This document shows, in pieces, positions 1-13,013 of a stretch of DNA of 64,000 nt (position 1 is its first letter; each line of letters begins with the position of its first letter). Location: the NCBI GenBank assembly GCA_948567375.1, contig OX419762.1, positions 26,986,608 through 27,050,607 of the forward strand. Reading direction: 5' to 3'. Under the pieces are notes generated by a model. That model was not told the origin of the DNA and did not search any database. It saw only the letters and a program-made list of their open reading frames with translations. The translations under genes and the position numbers were made by a program. The DNA is from Lunularia cruciata. Its lineage: Eukaryota > Streptophyta > Marchantiopsida > Lunulariales > Lunulariaceae.

Positions 1-3000
1 AATCTCTACTATTCGAACGGCTACACACTGACTACGAGCGAGTGTGGGTATCTTGCGTTGGGATGGCATGGGATGCCGCTGATGGGGGTGTCTGCGTGGA
101 ACTGATAGGGGTGGTTGGTTGGTTCTTGTGTCAGAGCCAGAAGAGGCCATATGAGAATCGCCACTCTTGTTGTCAAATTCCTTCCCCAATCCATTACACC
201 CACATGCACACACTACCACGCACAACCACACCCACAAAGCACATACACACGGGCTTTGCTTTCAGCCAAGCTATCCCCTTGTACAACAAACAGATCATGT
301 GAAGAAGTTTTGAGACGCTCGACGGTCAGGCAATGGAAGTCAGTCAAGTCATGACGATGATGCAAGATTTAGAAACGATGAGGCGAGCTTGATGCTGGCG
401 GGCGGGTGGGCTTGTTTGTTTGCTTGCTTGCTTGCTCGCCGGGCCAATAATGGATTAGTTTAAGAAGCTGATCGATCGATCACAAGAAGTAGTAGACAGA
501 CAGACAGACAGACAGACTGGGTGGGTGCTGCTTACTCATCATCAGCGAGAGATTCGATCATGGCTGCTGGTTGGAAGTTGAAGTTGTGGTGTTGTAATCG
601 AGTCGAGCACACCCTTGCCGGTTACTGGTGCCAGCTTGTAAAATATACGATTGGAATGCGGGACGTCAATGCAATAATTGATGTTCATATTTCTACTTTT
701 AAGAAATCCTTCTGTCTCAGTTGGGCTTCACGGAATCCAGTTTGCTATCTATCTCGCGATCTGTTGTCTCTCCTGCTCCTTCTCTTTCCACACCAGGGGG
801 CCGGGCCGCGGGAGAGAGAAGAGGGTGATGATTTGATTTGATAAGATGATGACCTTCGGCAGAGCTACACAGGGTCCGGCGAGCCTTAGTGCTTTCTTAC
901 AAATACCTTTCCGGAGAGAAGTCAAGCCAGCACCTTGGTATGTCGGGTCTTTTTCCCTTCTTTCTCTCCCTTTGCAGGAGTCGGTTTCTTCGCCAGCAGC
1001 AGGAAGTAGCCAGGTCTGATTGATGAATTATCTCGAGAAGCGGCGGGTTGGGCTACAGTTGTTTCTTCTAAGCGATTCTAATGGGGCCTTGGATGCTGTT
1101 GCCGAAAGTGGGGACTTTTAGGACGAGGAAACCAATAAAACGTTTTAGGTAGAGGTCAAAGATAACCATGGATTCACCACTTTTCAAGTATGGTATTTGT
1201 GATGAGCTGCCTGAAAGTCGCTCCGATGATGTAGAGTTTGGATTGGAAGACCCACCTTCATGTGATGGCTCTCCAGTGATCAGGATTTTCAATGAAATTT
1301 CATTGTTAACTTTCTCTGCCTGCCAAGTTGCTTGGCTCCTACTCGTCCATGAATGAATGAATGCAATGAATTGATATTTTTCTCGTTGATGATGGTATGA
1401 TCTGAAGTAACTGATGTCATGGCTTGTGGGTCTCCTTCACCACAGTTCCGATACTACAACGTGTACTGTGGTGAAGTTTTTCCCTTTCCTTTTCCTTACT
1501 CTTAGCTGTCGTGTGCTTCCCTCACGTACGTCAGGCCAGTTCAGTGTGGTAGCCGGTCTCTGTTGCGTGTTCCCGGGATTTTCAAGCTGATTGGAGATTC
1601 AGGATTCAACGGTTATAGAGGGAGGCCCCTCCCTGGCAGACCCGACCTTTCCTGGGGGAGTAACTCTTCGCCGTCCCATCCTTCTCCGACCCAATTGGGC
1701 TCACTGTCCGTTGCACTCGGGCAGCTCACCCTGGTCAATTCTATCTTCATCTGCCATAAGGCAGGAGGAGGCACACTTGAAAGCACCCTAAACCCATCAT
1801 CACGACCTTCCGTACCGCGAATAGAAACAAGCGGCGATTACCCGTCTACCCAAATACTTCACGATGTTGGTATGATTCTACAAATATAGCAACAAAGTTG
1901 GTCGAAGACAACTCCATTACTTTGCATACTTTTCGTTGGAGCGTGAAGGCACGATGTGGGCCAAAACCTGTCGGAGCTCCTGTTACGGCGGGGGGTAACA
2001 AACAACAGATAGCAGAAGGGTCAGGATAGGAAGTGGAAGGAAGGAAGGAAATATGACGCAACTACCTTCACTGCAGAAATGCTCAGAACAATCCAATTCT
2101 AAAGTGCCTTGCCCCAAAGCCACTTTATTTTGCTACGGTTTTCGATCGACAACCAACTTTGCTAAAAGGGGGGGCTTAGTAATACATGGGGCTGAAAAGG
2201 AGGAAGATTGAGGCGAGAACAGACAGTCCAATAACATGCGGCTGTTCTGTACAGGCAGACGCAAGCAAGATAGTTTGACAATCAATGACAGGACTACTGG
2301 ACTCTTGGTTGGGCCACCCAATTCTCATCTCTATGCCCCACCCGACCCACAGTCCGGAACTGAAGTATGACAAAAGACATGTCCTCACTTACAGTCCTTT
2401 TCTCTTCCCGTATTTATCTCAGCGACGCTTTCGTGTAAAGCGTGTGGGTTCCCTGCTGATGAATAAGGAGAAGAACTTGGTTGGTTTATCCACACTTCAT
2501 CCCCACCGTAGTGTTCTCTCTGTCTCCCGTCTTCTCCTCATCATCCTCATCATCATTCCCTTCCGTCCCCATTTCCTGGCCCGCCCCCAGCTGGGTGGTG
2601 GTATAACTATCAAGCAGCAGCAGTAAGAAAGTATGGAACGAGTGTTTGTCTCTCGCTAAGAATTACGCTACACTTTTTCACTCTCCGGTCGTCCAACGAG
2701 TGTAGTAAGAAGAGTCTCTGTCTGGTGAGTACTATTCCCCTCATTGTGAGCTCTAGCTGAACTCAAGTGGCGGAGACAAATCCATTCAGATACTTCCACA
2801 AATATACCCTGAAATAGTTGTTGGAGCCATTTGGCTACAGCATAGACCTGTGAAGCAAGCGAAAACTTAGGTGTAAAGCTCCAAAGAGATCGTGAATGCT
2901 ACAGAGCTTACATCAAATACTTTCCAAGAGCAGGCAGAGTCAGCCATGGACAGGGCCAATGGATTACGGGTAGAGGGACTGGGCTTGGGTCGGCTGGGCT

Positions 3001-5450
3001 CTCCTGCGGATTTGCTACACTCTCCTCGGAGTTACCATCTCCACCATCACGTTAGTTCAGTACAGTAGTACATTTGACTGATTGATGTCTATCCAATTTC
3101 CGTTCTGTCTCCCTCCAGCCACGCACTGAAACGGATGGATGGTTTAAACGCCACTCGAATGGAAACCTTATTTCATTATCTAGACCGAGACTCAGTTCCG
3201 TTTCTTCTTTCCTCACATTTCTCTCTAGAGAATGGAAGAGACACGAATCCAATGCTTCCCACATTAAGGAGAAAGGGAGAGCGGAAAAAGCTGCCCCTGG
3301 GCAGCATCCTGCGGCAAGCTTATTAGGCTGATTTCAAACCTTAAGACAACCTTAGACATGGTACAACCTGACATATCTCATAATTGGATTCGACACTCAT
3401 AAGATAGAGCACCGCAAAGAATCCTTTCTTAAAGCCGCCTGCAAAGCATCCACTTTGTTTAACTAGTTGTTTAAGTTCAAACCTGTGCATACAGAATATT
3501 ACTCCACGGTTTATAAACCCCAGAAGATTCATTCATAGCAGGAGTCAATCAGACGCTCACCAGTCTCTCAAAGTGATAAGTTCCAATCGGGGTCAACCTA
3601 AAACATCAGACAGAAGAGCATAATTAACCCCCAAAGTTTAGGCTCACTCTTTTTCTCCTCAGAACATGCCGTCATCAGCCAATAATGCACATCATGATCG
3701 TCATTCATTCAAACCATGTCGCAAATTCGGTCTTCCTTATGATTGAATTTCGCTCACGAGAAAGGAGTCCATAGACCCCATCACTTAAGCAAGAAATATT
3801 CTTTGTCTTCTTCTTCTACTACTACTACTACTACAGCATTCACTTCACTTCATTTCTCTTTCCATCCTCCATCATTGCGACAAAGAGTTGAGCAAATCGC
3901 AGACTCTTAATTGCGAATTTCATTGAGTGAAATACATCCATATTTTCCTCATTTAAAGACATCCAACTTCCCATCAATCTCTTAAGAAACCTTTGACACT
4001 ACTGCACTTGAATGTGTTTCATCTTTCCATCCATGCATCCATATTTGCAACAAAAAGTCGGCTGAACGGGAGTCACTTTCATTACTGATCTCAGTAGTTA
4101 AAAAGCATCCAGATAGGAAAGCCAGTTCAACCCAAATCTGGAGAACTTTAACCAAGGAGCCACCTTCGGGCACAACACTGCCACTTCAGTCCGGCGTCCA
4201 TCCCTTCAATACCCATCCATCCATAGCAACGAAACTGTCAAAAAGTTGGCTGAACGAGGAGGGGAGTCTCCTAATTACCAGTAAAGTCCAAACTGCTGCA
4301 TAACTGTAGATGAGAAGTTTTCTCGCTTTCTCTCTCTCCATGTTGACCTGACCTGACCTGACCTGACCTGAACTGAACTGAACTGAACTGCTCCTTCTCT
4401 CGCTGCGGCTGCTGCTGCTGGTCCAGGAGCAAAGAAAGCAGGGGTCGGCCCAGCCACTGTGCAGCAACAGCAGCAGCTGCTGACTACTACTACTGCTGCT
4501 GCCGTGTGGTAGTATATTGCCTTACACACTTCTCCCCTTTGAAGTCGCACATTGACGTCATTAACAGTAAGCTCCCACATGTCTTCCTGAAAATGGAGGG
4601 TGCAGAATTTGGTTGCAGGAGGACCCACTTGATCATCGCTAGTACTACTACTACTACTACTGCTACTGTACATTGCACTGGTGGAGGCGGTGACAGCCCT
4701 TCTTCCCATGGGATTTTTTCCTCCTCGTAGTTTAGTGGACGGCTTATTCAGTGACTTGGAGATGGTCGAGACGTTGATTCAAGTTGGGTCATAGAAACCA
4801 GCCCGTTTAATTAGTTGGTTTGATTACTTAATTATATTTATTTAAGGAAGGTGTTCCTGAGAAGCACTTCCCCTCCCCGTGATACACAGCTATATATGCG
4901 TATGCAGCAGTTGCAGATATTCAAAAGCATCCTATGGATTAGGGTGTACATGCTGCAAGGAAAAGGACCCCAACAAACCTTTTAACATTCTTAATTAGAA
5001 CGACGTACTCGTGAGTATCATCTAGGATAAGATTCTTTAATTATGTTAAACCGATACATCTCGATAAAGTGTTCAACGGTCTAGGATCGACATATGTTTA
5101 GCCCTTCGATAAGGTGTACAATCCTTTGCAGTTTGCACGAGGAATGAAATTCTAATGGGCATTTCCCATAAGTTTTGTTATGATCGACATCCTTAAATTG
5201 TACATTTTCTTCTTTCTAGGAAGAACGAACGAACGGTCAAGTTGCCAAATCTATGCTCTCGAGTGTACAATTTGCAGCTATGTTTGGCGTACACTCCTTT
5301 GTAAAAATGGTTTTTTGCCCCTTTCTTTGACTAATTGTTTGTGTAAGATACAAACTTCAGTAGGAAGAAAGGGAAGATATTTCCACCGTATCTACCGATG
5401 TTTCTCCAGCAATTTAATCCACAGCTTTTCATTGCCATGCATTTCCTTTT
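1..5450. other. Intergenic region, no supported gene
   Basis: No open frame here has a recognisable domain or sensible codon continuity. The stretch has many short microsatellites: TTGC units at about 411-436, ACAG units at 494-518, CTA units near 3816-3834 and TAC units at 4643-4660. A 144-codon minus-strand frame at 4275-4709 is mostly translated CAG/CTA repeat (Ser, Ala, Val and Cys runs), so I do not call it a gene. Around 2400-2730 there is promoter-like sequence followed by a GTGAGT splice-donor-like site, but no downstream exon could be identified. Confidence 0.5.
4346..4390. repeat. Pentanucleotide microsatellite
   Basis: Five ACCTG units are followed without a gap by four AACTG units. 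The array has changed by one base part-way along, so it is two phases of the same pentamer. It lies inside CAG/CTG-rich flanks. Confidence 0.95.
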
Positions 5451-5806
5451 AACTATTTACCACAATTTCCACATGTGCATCATCTCGAGCGGGCATTGCA
5501 TTTCCAACCCTTGTTTCCTGGTCGCCTTCCATTCCATGCGTAATCCATCGAGGGGAATGTAGAGTAAGCCACTACAAAAAGTCATGCATCTTTTGGAAAG
5601 CTGAGGACGAAAGCATGAGGCCACACATATAAAGATTTGAGCCAAAGCAAATCACCTAGACGTGCCCTCGATGTTTAAGCAGATAGTTAATCAGCACTGT
5701 TTAGGAGTTACTTCTTTCTCTTATGTGAGATCACCTCTTTGGGTGGGGCAGTGCCCTGCCTTCCTTTAAGGTACTGTAGTCCTCCTTCTTCTGGGCCCTA
5801 TCTGAA

Positions 5807-5848
5807 AGGAGGAGCAGGAGGAGGAGGAGCAGCAGCAGGAGGAGGAGG
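5807..5848. repeat. GGA/GCA purine-rich microsatellite
   Basis: A run of AGGAGG and AGCAGC triplets, purine-rich on the plus strand. No reading frame of note crosses it. Confidence 0.9.
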
Positions 5849-5903
5849 CCCTTTATACAAAACACCAATTGCTCCATCAGTTACCAGCTTTAAGCTGGAG
5901 TCA

Positions 5904-6520
5904 TGACAGAGCACAAACATAAGCTTATGACTCTTCCAGAGTCATTATTCATCTATAATATGAATTAATACATGATCAGCATCATCGTGTAAAACTTTCG
6001 TTTAGGATTTGCCTTACTAAATTTATGTCATTCAAAGGACATCTTGGTGGATCGTCCTACCAAATTTGTGTGTGTGTCTTTAATGGAGAATTGACCAGGT
6101 TTAAAGTATTCAATCACTCTGAGTACTTGTTGGCATGACAGAGCAACAGCGTAAGCTGGTGCTCGTTTTAACTCATGTTGTTTGGTCTAATGCATGATGC
6201 TCATCGTCGTGCAAAACCTTTTGTTTTGGGTAACCTTGCGACTTGGCTTTCTTAATTGTTTCCCTTAACAAAGATTGACTTTGTTTAAAGTTTTCGTCGA
6301 CCCAGTAATAGTTAGAGTACCTTTATCTGGTTTGTGACAGAGAACAATCGTAAGCTTTTGACCTTTCTTATTCGTTTTGGTCATCATATGAGTTTAAGAC
6401 GAAGAAGATCATCATGTGTAGCCGGATAAGCTTGATCAGTTGTCTTACTTAATTGGGTCCTCCTTAAGAGGACAACTTTGTAAACTGTCTTACTCATTTT
6501 GTCTCCTCAACAAGAAATGA
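5904..6520 (+). repeat. Three diverged tandem units of about 200-230 bp
   Basis: Units begin at 5904, 6136 and 6335, each with TGACAGAG. This is followed about 15 bases later by (C)TAAGCT, then by a block like CATCATCGTGTAAAAC, and closes with a segment like GGACAACTTTGTAAA. Spacing is 232 and 199 bases. Divergence is high, but the order of blocks is kept in all three. The start motif resembles the first bases of plant miR156, but the rest of that microRNA is absent. The first unit can form a short GGAGTCAT/ATGACTC stem. Function is unknown. Confidence 0.6.
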
Positions 6521-7239
6521 ACTGCTTTTGGCGTTCACCAGCGGAGAACCATCAAATGGAATAAAATTTCTATCTTCACCAGATTTTGTAGGCTATTGTG
6601 AGTTCACATGTTTCCAGAGACTTGACATACACATTTGGAAGATGAGGTTTGTTTGTTTATATGTGATGTCTTGTGCACTCTGTGCTTATCGTAGCTTAGC
6701 AACCGACTGTTGGCTTTACGTGCGTTTCGGATAATAAGTGAAGATTAAGACAGCTGATTAACATATTAACCCCCTGATTAGCCCAGCATTAAAAATCGTT
6801 TACCCATCATTCTTCCCTTTCTTCGAAATCCTCCTCCTCACATGTGCTTCTTGTGATATTTGTTCCGCTTTGATCCCCAGATGCGCCAATAAGCAGAAAC
6901 ACCGTACTGAAATTAATCATAATTGTCTGTTTTTATATTCCATTTCAGGTCTCACGTCATCGTCGTACCCTTGAACGCTAGATTTTCCTTGAACAGCACT
7001 AGATTTCCCTCTGATCAAATCCTTCAAGAAGCTTAAAGATTATGAGCTAAATCTCATGTATTCTATTCGATCTTTGCGTTGCGTCGGAAACCGACTTAAT
7101 GCTGAGGTCTCCAACCTATGTCTCGTCCTTACGAGCTGATGATAGCTGCTGTAGTCATGCTGAAGTCGACCTGATGAGAGAAATTCATGGAGTGCATCGA
7201 AAGCAAAGCATGAGAAATCATAAGGTATGTTCCAATCAA
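6521..7239. other. No supported feature
   Basis: Low-coding AT-rich sequence. I saw no RNA gene, no long frame with a known domain and no clear repeat. Confidence 0.5.
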
Positions 7240-7360
7240 CACAACCCGATTTCTCTTCTCGATACTATTGGAACCTAGCCCCATTTTACGGCTTGATGGG
7301 GATTTCCATCCTTCTTGTGTTCTATGTGGGGTCGCCTTTCCTATGAACACAACCTGCAAC
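7240..7360 (+). repeat. Dispersed repeat F, short copy
   Basis: Contains CTAGCCCCATTTTACGG, then CTTGATGGGG and CCATCCTT, closing with GTCGCCTTTCC. This is the order seen at 48.3 kb and, inverted, at 9.1 kb. The segment holding GTCTCTCCCTTGT in the other two copies is missing here. No coding potential is evident. Confidence 0.6.
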
Positions 7361-9104
7361 ATTCACTCACGACGGACTGTACAGTTTTGACGTAGGAGTG
7401 AGTATTATGATTCGGTTGACGTTGATAATATTCCTTGAGCAAAGGAGCGGATATGGATACGGTGGTGTTATTATCAACCCAACAGCCGTCAAAAGTCGTC
7501 GTGAAATTCACTAACATGCAGTCTTAAATACAGTGAATGAAATGCGAACTACATGATTGTTATAGAACACGTGCGTCGCCCTTATCATGGCATGAAAGTT
7601 GAAGGTGCGTACACAAGTACTACTGTATCAACTCGATAAGTATAGAGGGTACACGTGAATTAGTCTAATCCATGGAGCGGGGGATGCGACGAAGAAAGTG
7701 GATATATCAAACCCCCATACTGTATAGTAAATGTGAGCACTCAACCACCCTAACTATATCGTGCTGAAATCTGCAAAAGCTCAGAACGAACCAGACTGCC
7801 GTTGCAATCGGAGGCAGATTTGGCGTCGCAAGCAGTTCTGCGACGATCAACTGATTCGAATCCTCGGCTTTGCTTCCTTCGCCGTTAGCATCATCATCAT
7901 CAACTTACTTCATCGAGTGAAGAACCTTCATCTTCTTCATGATCTAGGGTTAGGTTTCCCTCGCGTTCTTCCTCGACATGATGATACAGTAGAAAGATCT
8001 CTCTGATTTTTCTAGGGTTCGTAAGTTGCAACACTCTCGGCTCGAGGATCGAAAGCTGTCAGCAGACTCTTCATGGACGATGAACATTTGGGGATCTACG
8101 AGTCCTCTTCAGCAGAATCCTCGTTCCCAAATGCCAGTGTGCAAGACCAACAAATGTGTCAAGGACGAAAGGGAGGTACTGTAATTCACTCACGCCCCTT
8201 AGTTCCACACTTTCTCGACTTGATCTGTCACGTAGCTATTCGCCTGCTTATTATTATGTACGTGAAACCTCTAGAGCAGTCACGTTTCTTCTTACTAAGT
8301 ACAAAGTGTTAGCGAAGTCAGATTCCGATTACTAGCAACACTTGAGGTTAAATCTACATTTTTCACGTGTGAACAACAGGAATCTCTCTTAAGGGTGGCA
8401 AGTACAAAAGGTACAATATGACTTCTCCAATAGCTTTACGCGGAACTGCGACCGAAAAGTAGTGTTCTCCTAAACACCCAAAATCGTCGATATGGTTTCA
8501 GGAATTTGAGGAAGGAAGATCACAAAGGATGAAAACTAGTCATTTCTTAAACAATATGGATCGTTGATGAGGGTCTGTTGAAGTGGGAAAACTCAACAAG
8601 GAGTCATTGGGGCCCGACTACATTTTGGTAAAGACCTTAACCGCAATACGAGGATTTTCTAACAAAAACTTGTAGTCCACATATATAGACAACAAATTCA
8701 TTGAATCATTTAGTAAAACAAGTTGATCCATTGTTATTGAATCATCCTTCTTGTTCTTACAAGCACTAACTTGTGTGTAAGTAAAACCATTCATGCCAAA
8801 GTAAATGAGTCCTTTGATACTGATCGCTTAGAGTGACTCTAAACGCAAAGTATGCAGGTTTAACATCAAGTATTATCATTTCCTTCCAGTTTCATTAAGG
8901 TGGAGAAGTAACTGACCTGCACCTTATGCGACTCTGGAAGACGTGGAAATAATCTGAAGCATTTGCAGCGCCATGATTGAATAGAAGGAGGCTTACGAAT
9001 GAGAGCGATCTTTGACAACTGTTAAGGTTAGCACAATATTTTCTTCAAATCTTTTAATTGACTACACGAGTGCATCCAATAAAGCATGGAGAAACGCAAA
9101 AGGC
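7361..9104. other. No supported gene
   Basis: Two CTAGGGTT-type motifs near 7950 and 8010 follow a short open frame (7761-8006), a look common in plant 5' leader regions. No exon chain or domain could be followed, so nothing is called. Confidence 0.4.
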
Positions 9105-9400
9105 ATCTCTAGAGGGGAAGTAGGCGACAGTGTAGAAAAAACGAAGGATGGGAAGACCCCATCAAGCCGCACAAGGGAGAGACAAAAAAAAGAAAAAAGG
9201 TAAAATGGGGCTAAGCCCCAACAGAGTCTATATGAGCAATCTGCCCTACCGCACCTAAGATATCTCTAGAGGAGTGACATCAATTACACAAGAGATAAGA
9301 ACAAATTGTACATCTTTTATCACAGTGGTAACTATCTTTTCAAGAAAGTTAGTTATAGATGATACACGAAGAATATTGGAAATTGAGTGCAATTTAATTT
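9105..9400 (-). repeat. Dispersed repeat F, inverted copy
   Basis: The reverse complement aligns well with 48262-48410. Both share GATATCTTAGGTGCGGTAGG, GGGGCTTAGCCCCAT and GTCTCTCCCTTGT, then CGGCTTGA and CATCCTT. Similarity continues more weakly to about 9400. The block GGGGCTAAGCCCC is itself a palindrome. Element class is unknown; it could be part of an LTR or a SINE-like sequence. Confidence 0.65.
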
Positions 9401-10044
9401 TACCCAGGAGTCACCTTTGTGCAAAGCTGTATTAACGTCTAGAAATTGGGTCTCAATCGCTGTATATGAGATTAATTGTTGCATAATGTGCAAGATAAGC
9501 TGGTATAGGTGGTAGCAATACTTGTAAAGCCGAATAAGTTTTTTTTGAGGGGAGCATCAAAGGCTAACAAGAAGAAGGAGGCGAACATACGTGGATATAT
9601 CCAATTTAGTCCCGTAGATTTTAAGCTACGTTACGTTGGGATAGTTTTCCACTTTGCAATATCGAAAAACGTGGAAGTGTACCAGCCATTTAGACAAAAG
9701 TTAAGCTACAGGTAGAAGAGCTGTTACGTTCTACCAATTAACTTGCGAAGACGTATGGGTAGCTAAAGCTACTAAAAGCAGTTATCTTTTAGCTGTACCC
9801 ATTTTAGGACAAAGATTATTGGGAAGTATTTGACACGAAATGAATGTCAAAGTTTCAAAAGCAGCAGCATACATAAATCGCATGCAGGTGAAAGCGATAT
9901 GTCGTAACGACCGCCTTTATCAACAAGCCTCATGGTGCATAGGCATTCTCCTGGAACTGGGTGGTTTTTCATCGACCTTTTCTGCATCGATATTGACTTG
10001 TTCTCTCTGACCCATAGGGCCAGGCCAGCCAGCCACCTCCGCAC

Positions 10045-10106
10045 CATATAAAGATCGAAGAAGCAGACAGACCAATCACCTTTGCATTACGTGCCCTCCG
10101 AAGTTT
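10045..10106 (+). promoter_or_regulatory. TATA-containing block shared with 5626-5675
   Basis: CATATAAAGAT is followed by AATCACCT and then by ACGTGCCCTC and GTTT, in the same order as at 5626-5675. A TATA box with conserved downstream sequence suggests either a promoter duplicated with its transcript start or just another dispersed repeat. No known RNA was recognised downstream of either copy. Confidence 0.3.
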
Positions 10107-10336
10107 CTACGCGAGGTATTGAACCATGATCGAGGCAGTTAGAGTGGACCTTTTCTTCCCGTCGTTACTCTTTATACTTTCTCACTCTCTATAGCTTGGG
10201 AAAATGACCTGCAGGTCTTCACGCATAAATGCGGGAAGGAAAGGATGCTCGCAAACAAACAAATCAGAGGTGATGTGTTTAAAAGTCCATGCAAGTTGCG
10301 CTATAAGTAGACCTTAGTCTTCACCGTGCAAAATTA

Positions 10337-10356
10337 GGGGGGTTTCAGAAATAGGT
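10337..10356 (+). repeat. Left terminal inverted repeat of copy 1
   Basis: GGGGGGTTTCAGAAATAGGT directly after TTA. It pairs with 19683-19702 in inverted orientation with two mismatches. Confidence 0.7.
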
Positions 10357-10846
10357 TTGAGGGATGTCTGTGGGATAAATAACAAACTTTGTAATAATTT
10401 GTAGTGAACTCTATAACATTACGAAATTGTAATAACTGAACACTATGTAACTTTAGTTAGGGATATATTTTGCAAATTGCATTCATTTATAAAAATCAAA
10501 TCATATGTTATGGATGTTTGAGAATGACGTAACTAAATAAATGATGGCCAAATAGAGTGACGTGTTTCCTCAAGAGGGTGGCCACGTGGTCAGTTGAGTC
10601 ACGTATGATTGATGATTTGGTTTCCGTATTCAAGATCCAAAATGGCCCCGCCCAACAATTCAAATTTCTAAACTCAAATTCACCATCCTCTGGAGCAAAT
10701 GTGCGAGTTGTCAGGCAACTAATGGCTGTTTGTAGTTTTGCATTGATGTAGGAAATGATCAGCGCCACCGTGCGGCAACCAAGAAATTGATTAGAGGTCG
10801 ACGATTCTGACAATTCTTACGCTAGGAGTGCAATAAAATTTTTGCA

Positions 10847-12184
10847 ATGGGAGATCAAGTACCTTGTTTTAGTGTAGGAGACTCACTTATCGATGCTGAT
10901 CCGGGACTTATAGAGTCATCTTTGGATTCGCAACCTCAACAACCATTAGGGAAATTTGGAGACTTGTTGAGGATGGCTTCTTTGTGCCGGGCAAAACCAA
11001 GGAGGATGAACGATTTTGCATGGCAACACACCATTATAGCCAAATATTGGATTATTTGGAGGACCCCGAGCATTTTGCACAGATTCATGGTGGGAATTGC
11101 AAAAAGCACATTTAGAAATTGATAGCATTTAGTTTCATGGCAACCTTTTTGATTAGGGAGGGTCAAGGATTTACTACTTCTATGACAGGTGACAAACTTT
11201 ACAAGAAATGGTTACGGTACATGAAACAATACAAAGAAACTCGGGAGCTTAAGAACAAGTCGATGGGAGAAGGTCTCACCGAGAAGGAATATGGCAAAGG
11301 ATGGAGAACTATAGAAGATAAATTGAATGGAATGTGCCCGCATTTTGCAAGAAAGGAAGCCATGTTTGGGACCAGAGCAAACATAAGTCCACCGGCAATG
11401 GTAAGTTTAGAAGATTGTAATCCTAATTCGAGCGAGATTTGTGAGGCTAGCGAGGAGGAGGTCCATTAAGGTGCACATGAGTGCTCCCAATTCTCATCTC
11501 CTCTAGAGGTGGTGCTCCTTGACTCAGGCCCTGAGTTGGTCACAAACACCCAAGGGGTGGAAATTTTACCGAGTGGCATGGACAATGGAATCCTATCACC
11601 TGAGGATGAGTCTCCATTTGTTCCACTGATCGAGGACTCGCCTTTCATTACACCACCGCCTTTAATTTCTACAAGAGATGGATCCGATTGTGCTTTTGCC
11701 AACCAAGAAGGAGCACATGATCCAAAGAGGAGGAAAGGTGGAATATCTGCAAGTAAGGTACCCAAGTTGTCACCTAGTATGCCATTGTCTCATGATTTAG
11801 CAAAAATTACCATGTTGAAGGTAAATACTATAGAATCCAGAGAGAGGTTATGACTAGCTGAACTAGAAGCCACCAACATGAGGAAGAGAGAGAAAAAAAT
11901 GATGAGAATGGAACCAGAGCGTGTTAGATTAGGGACAGAGAAGATTTCAATTTAGATTAGAGACAAAGAAGATGAAAATTGAAATTGAGAAAAAATTGAG
12001 CGCAGATAAAAGGAAAGCTAGGGTAGACAAACACAAATTTAAGGAGAAGAGTTTAGAATCAAAGTGCACTCATGAAATCAAAATGAGTCTCATACAAGCA
12101 AGGAAAAATCCAGAGGAAATAAGTAACTATTTTAAAGTGCTCACTCAGGTTCAACGTCCATCATACTCTATTGATAGTGAATAG
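10847..12184 (+). pseudogene. PIF/Harbinger ORF1, Myb/SANT-like DNA-binding protein (broken)
   Basis: The protein is spread over several frames: 10847-11122, 11119-11469, 11509-11853 and 11972-12184. The second part holds a trihelix-like stretch with WLRYMKQYKE and, further on, YGKGWRTIEDKLNGMCPHF. This is followed by an acidic Ser/Pro-rich linker and a Lys/Glu-rich coiled-coil tail. In PIF/Harbinger elements ORF1 is a Myb/SANT-like protein that binds near the element ends and helps bring the transposase into the nucleus. The ATG at 10847 follows an AT-rich leader and gives the longest N-terminus. Stops and frameshifts near 11115, 11470, 11853 and 11955 show it is not functional as it stands. 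A homologous, more decayed ORF1 lies on the minus strand at 38.3-39.0 and 26.3-27.2 kb. Confidence 0.6.
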
Positions 12185-12477
12185 TATACCACCATGTAAC
12201 CTTTATTATGATTATAATAAAGATGAGTTATGGAAACTTGATAAATGCTTCTAGTATCAGACTAATGCAACTTGTCACCACTCTATTCATCTCATGTTTT
12301 TCCTTGGCCACATATAGTAAGCGCATGACTTGGCCCTCATTGCCGCCCATAAAGTCTTTCTTACAATTTCTAGTAGCACAGTAAGCCCAAGATGCCGCAA
12401 GTTGGTGCTCATAGCCGCCCAAAAGTCTTTTTTGTTGCCGCTCAATGCAATACTTCCTTGAATAAAGGCCAAATAGT

Positions 12478-12790
12478 GCTTGTAGGCGCTTGCAAGAGCT
12501 TGTAGGCGCTAGTAGGCGCTCGTCAAAGCTAGTGGGCACTCACAAGCGCTTGCGAGCGTAAATTTGGTAGGTGCTAGTTGATGCTTGTGGCCGTTATGAG
12601 GCGCTCACAATCCTAAATTTGGGTGGCGCTAGTTGACGCTCGTGGCCATTGGGAGGCACTTGTAGATGCTGGGAGGTACTTGAAAAGGTGCTTGTCAGTG
12701 CTCGTATGGACTCCTTGATGCAAGTCATGGCTCAAAGATGCTGGTAGACGCTTGTAGATGCTCGATGGCACGCGTTGGCACTGAGGGATG
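12478..12790. repeat. Degenerate short tandem repeats, GGCGCT-rich
   Basis: Many imperfect copies of a unit like GCTTGTAGGCGCT with variants such as GCTAGTTGACGCT. This region is much richer in GC than its flanks. It lies between ORF1 and the ORF2 tail of copy 1, with no coding frame. Confidence 0.7.
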
Positions 12791-13013
12791 CCGGTGATGG
12801 GTTAAGGGTGGTGACTCTTGATAGAAATGCCGCACATATTTGCAAAGTGATGACACATTTGATACACAAGGCAGAAGTGAGTATATAGCACATGAAAATA
12901 CAAGAGTTAGACAAAAATATGAGAGTTCACAAGTATAAACTAAAACATAAATGTATATATGGGGAGAAATGAACATAATATGTATATAAATGGGGAACCA
13001 ATAGAACGTAAAC

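Noticed and set aside
2400-2730. Promoter-like sequence with TATTTAT and a GTGAGT donor site
   Set aside because: No following exon or acceptor could be tied to a coding frame; left as unsupported.
4275-4709. 144-codon minus-strand open frame
   Set aside because: Mostly translated microsatellite (Ser, Val, Cys and Ala runs, repeated Val-Arg-Ser-Gly-Gln). No domain.
5904-5925. Possible miR156-like microRNA
   Set aside because: Only the first bases TGACAGA agree with miR156; the rest differs and no long hairpin with matching star strand is seen.
7761-8312. Possible start of a plant gene with CTAGGGTT leader motifs
   Set aside because: The frames have no recognisable domain and no exon chain.
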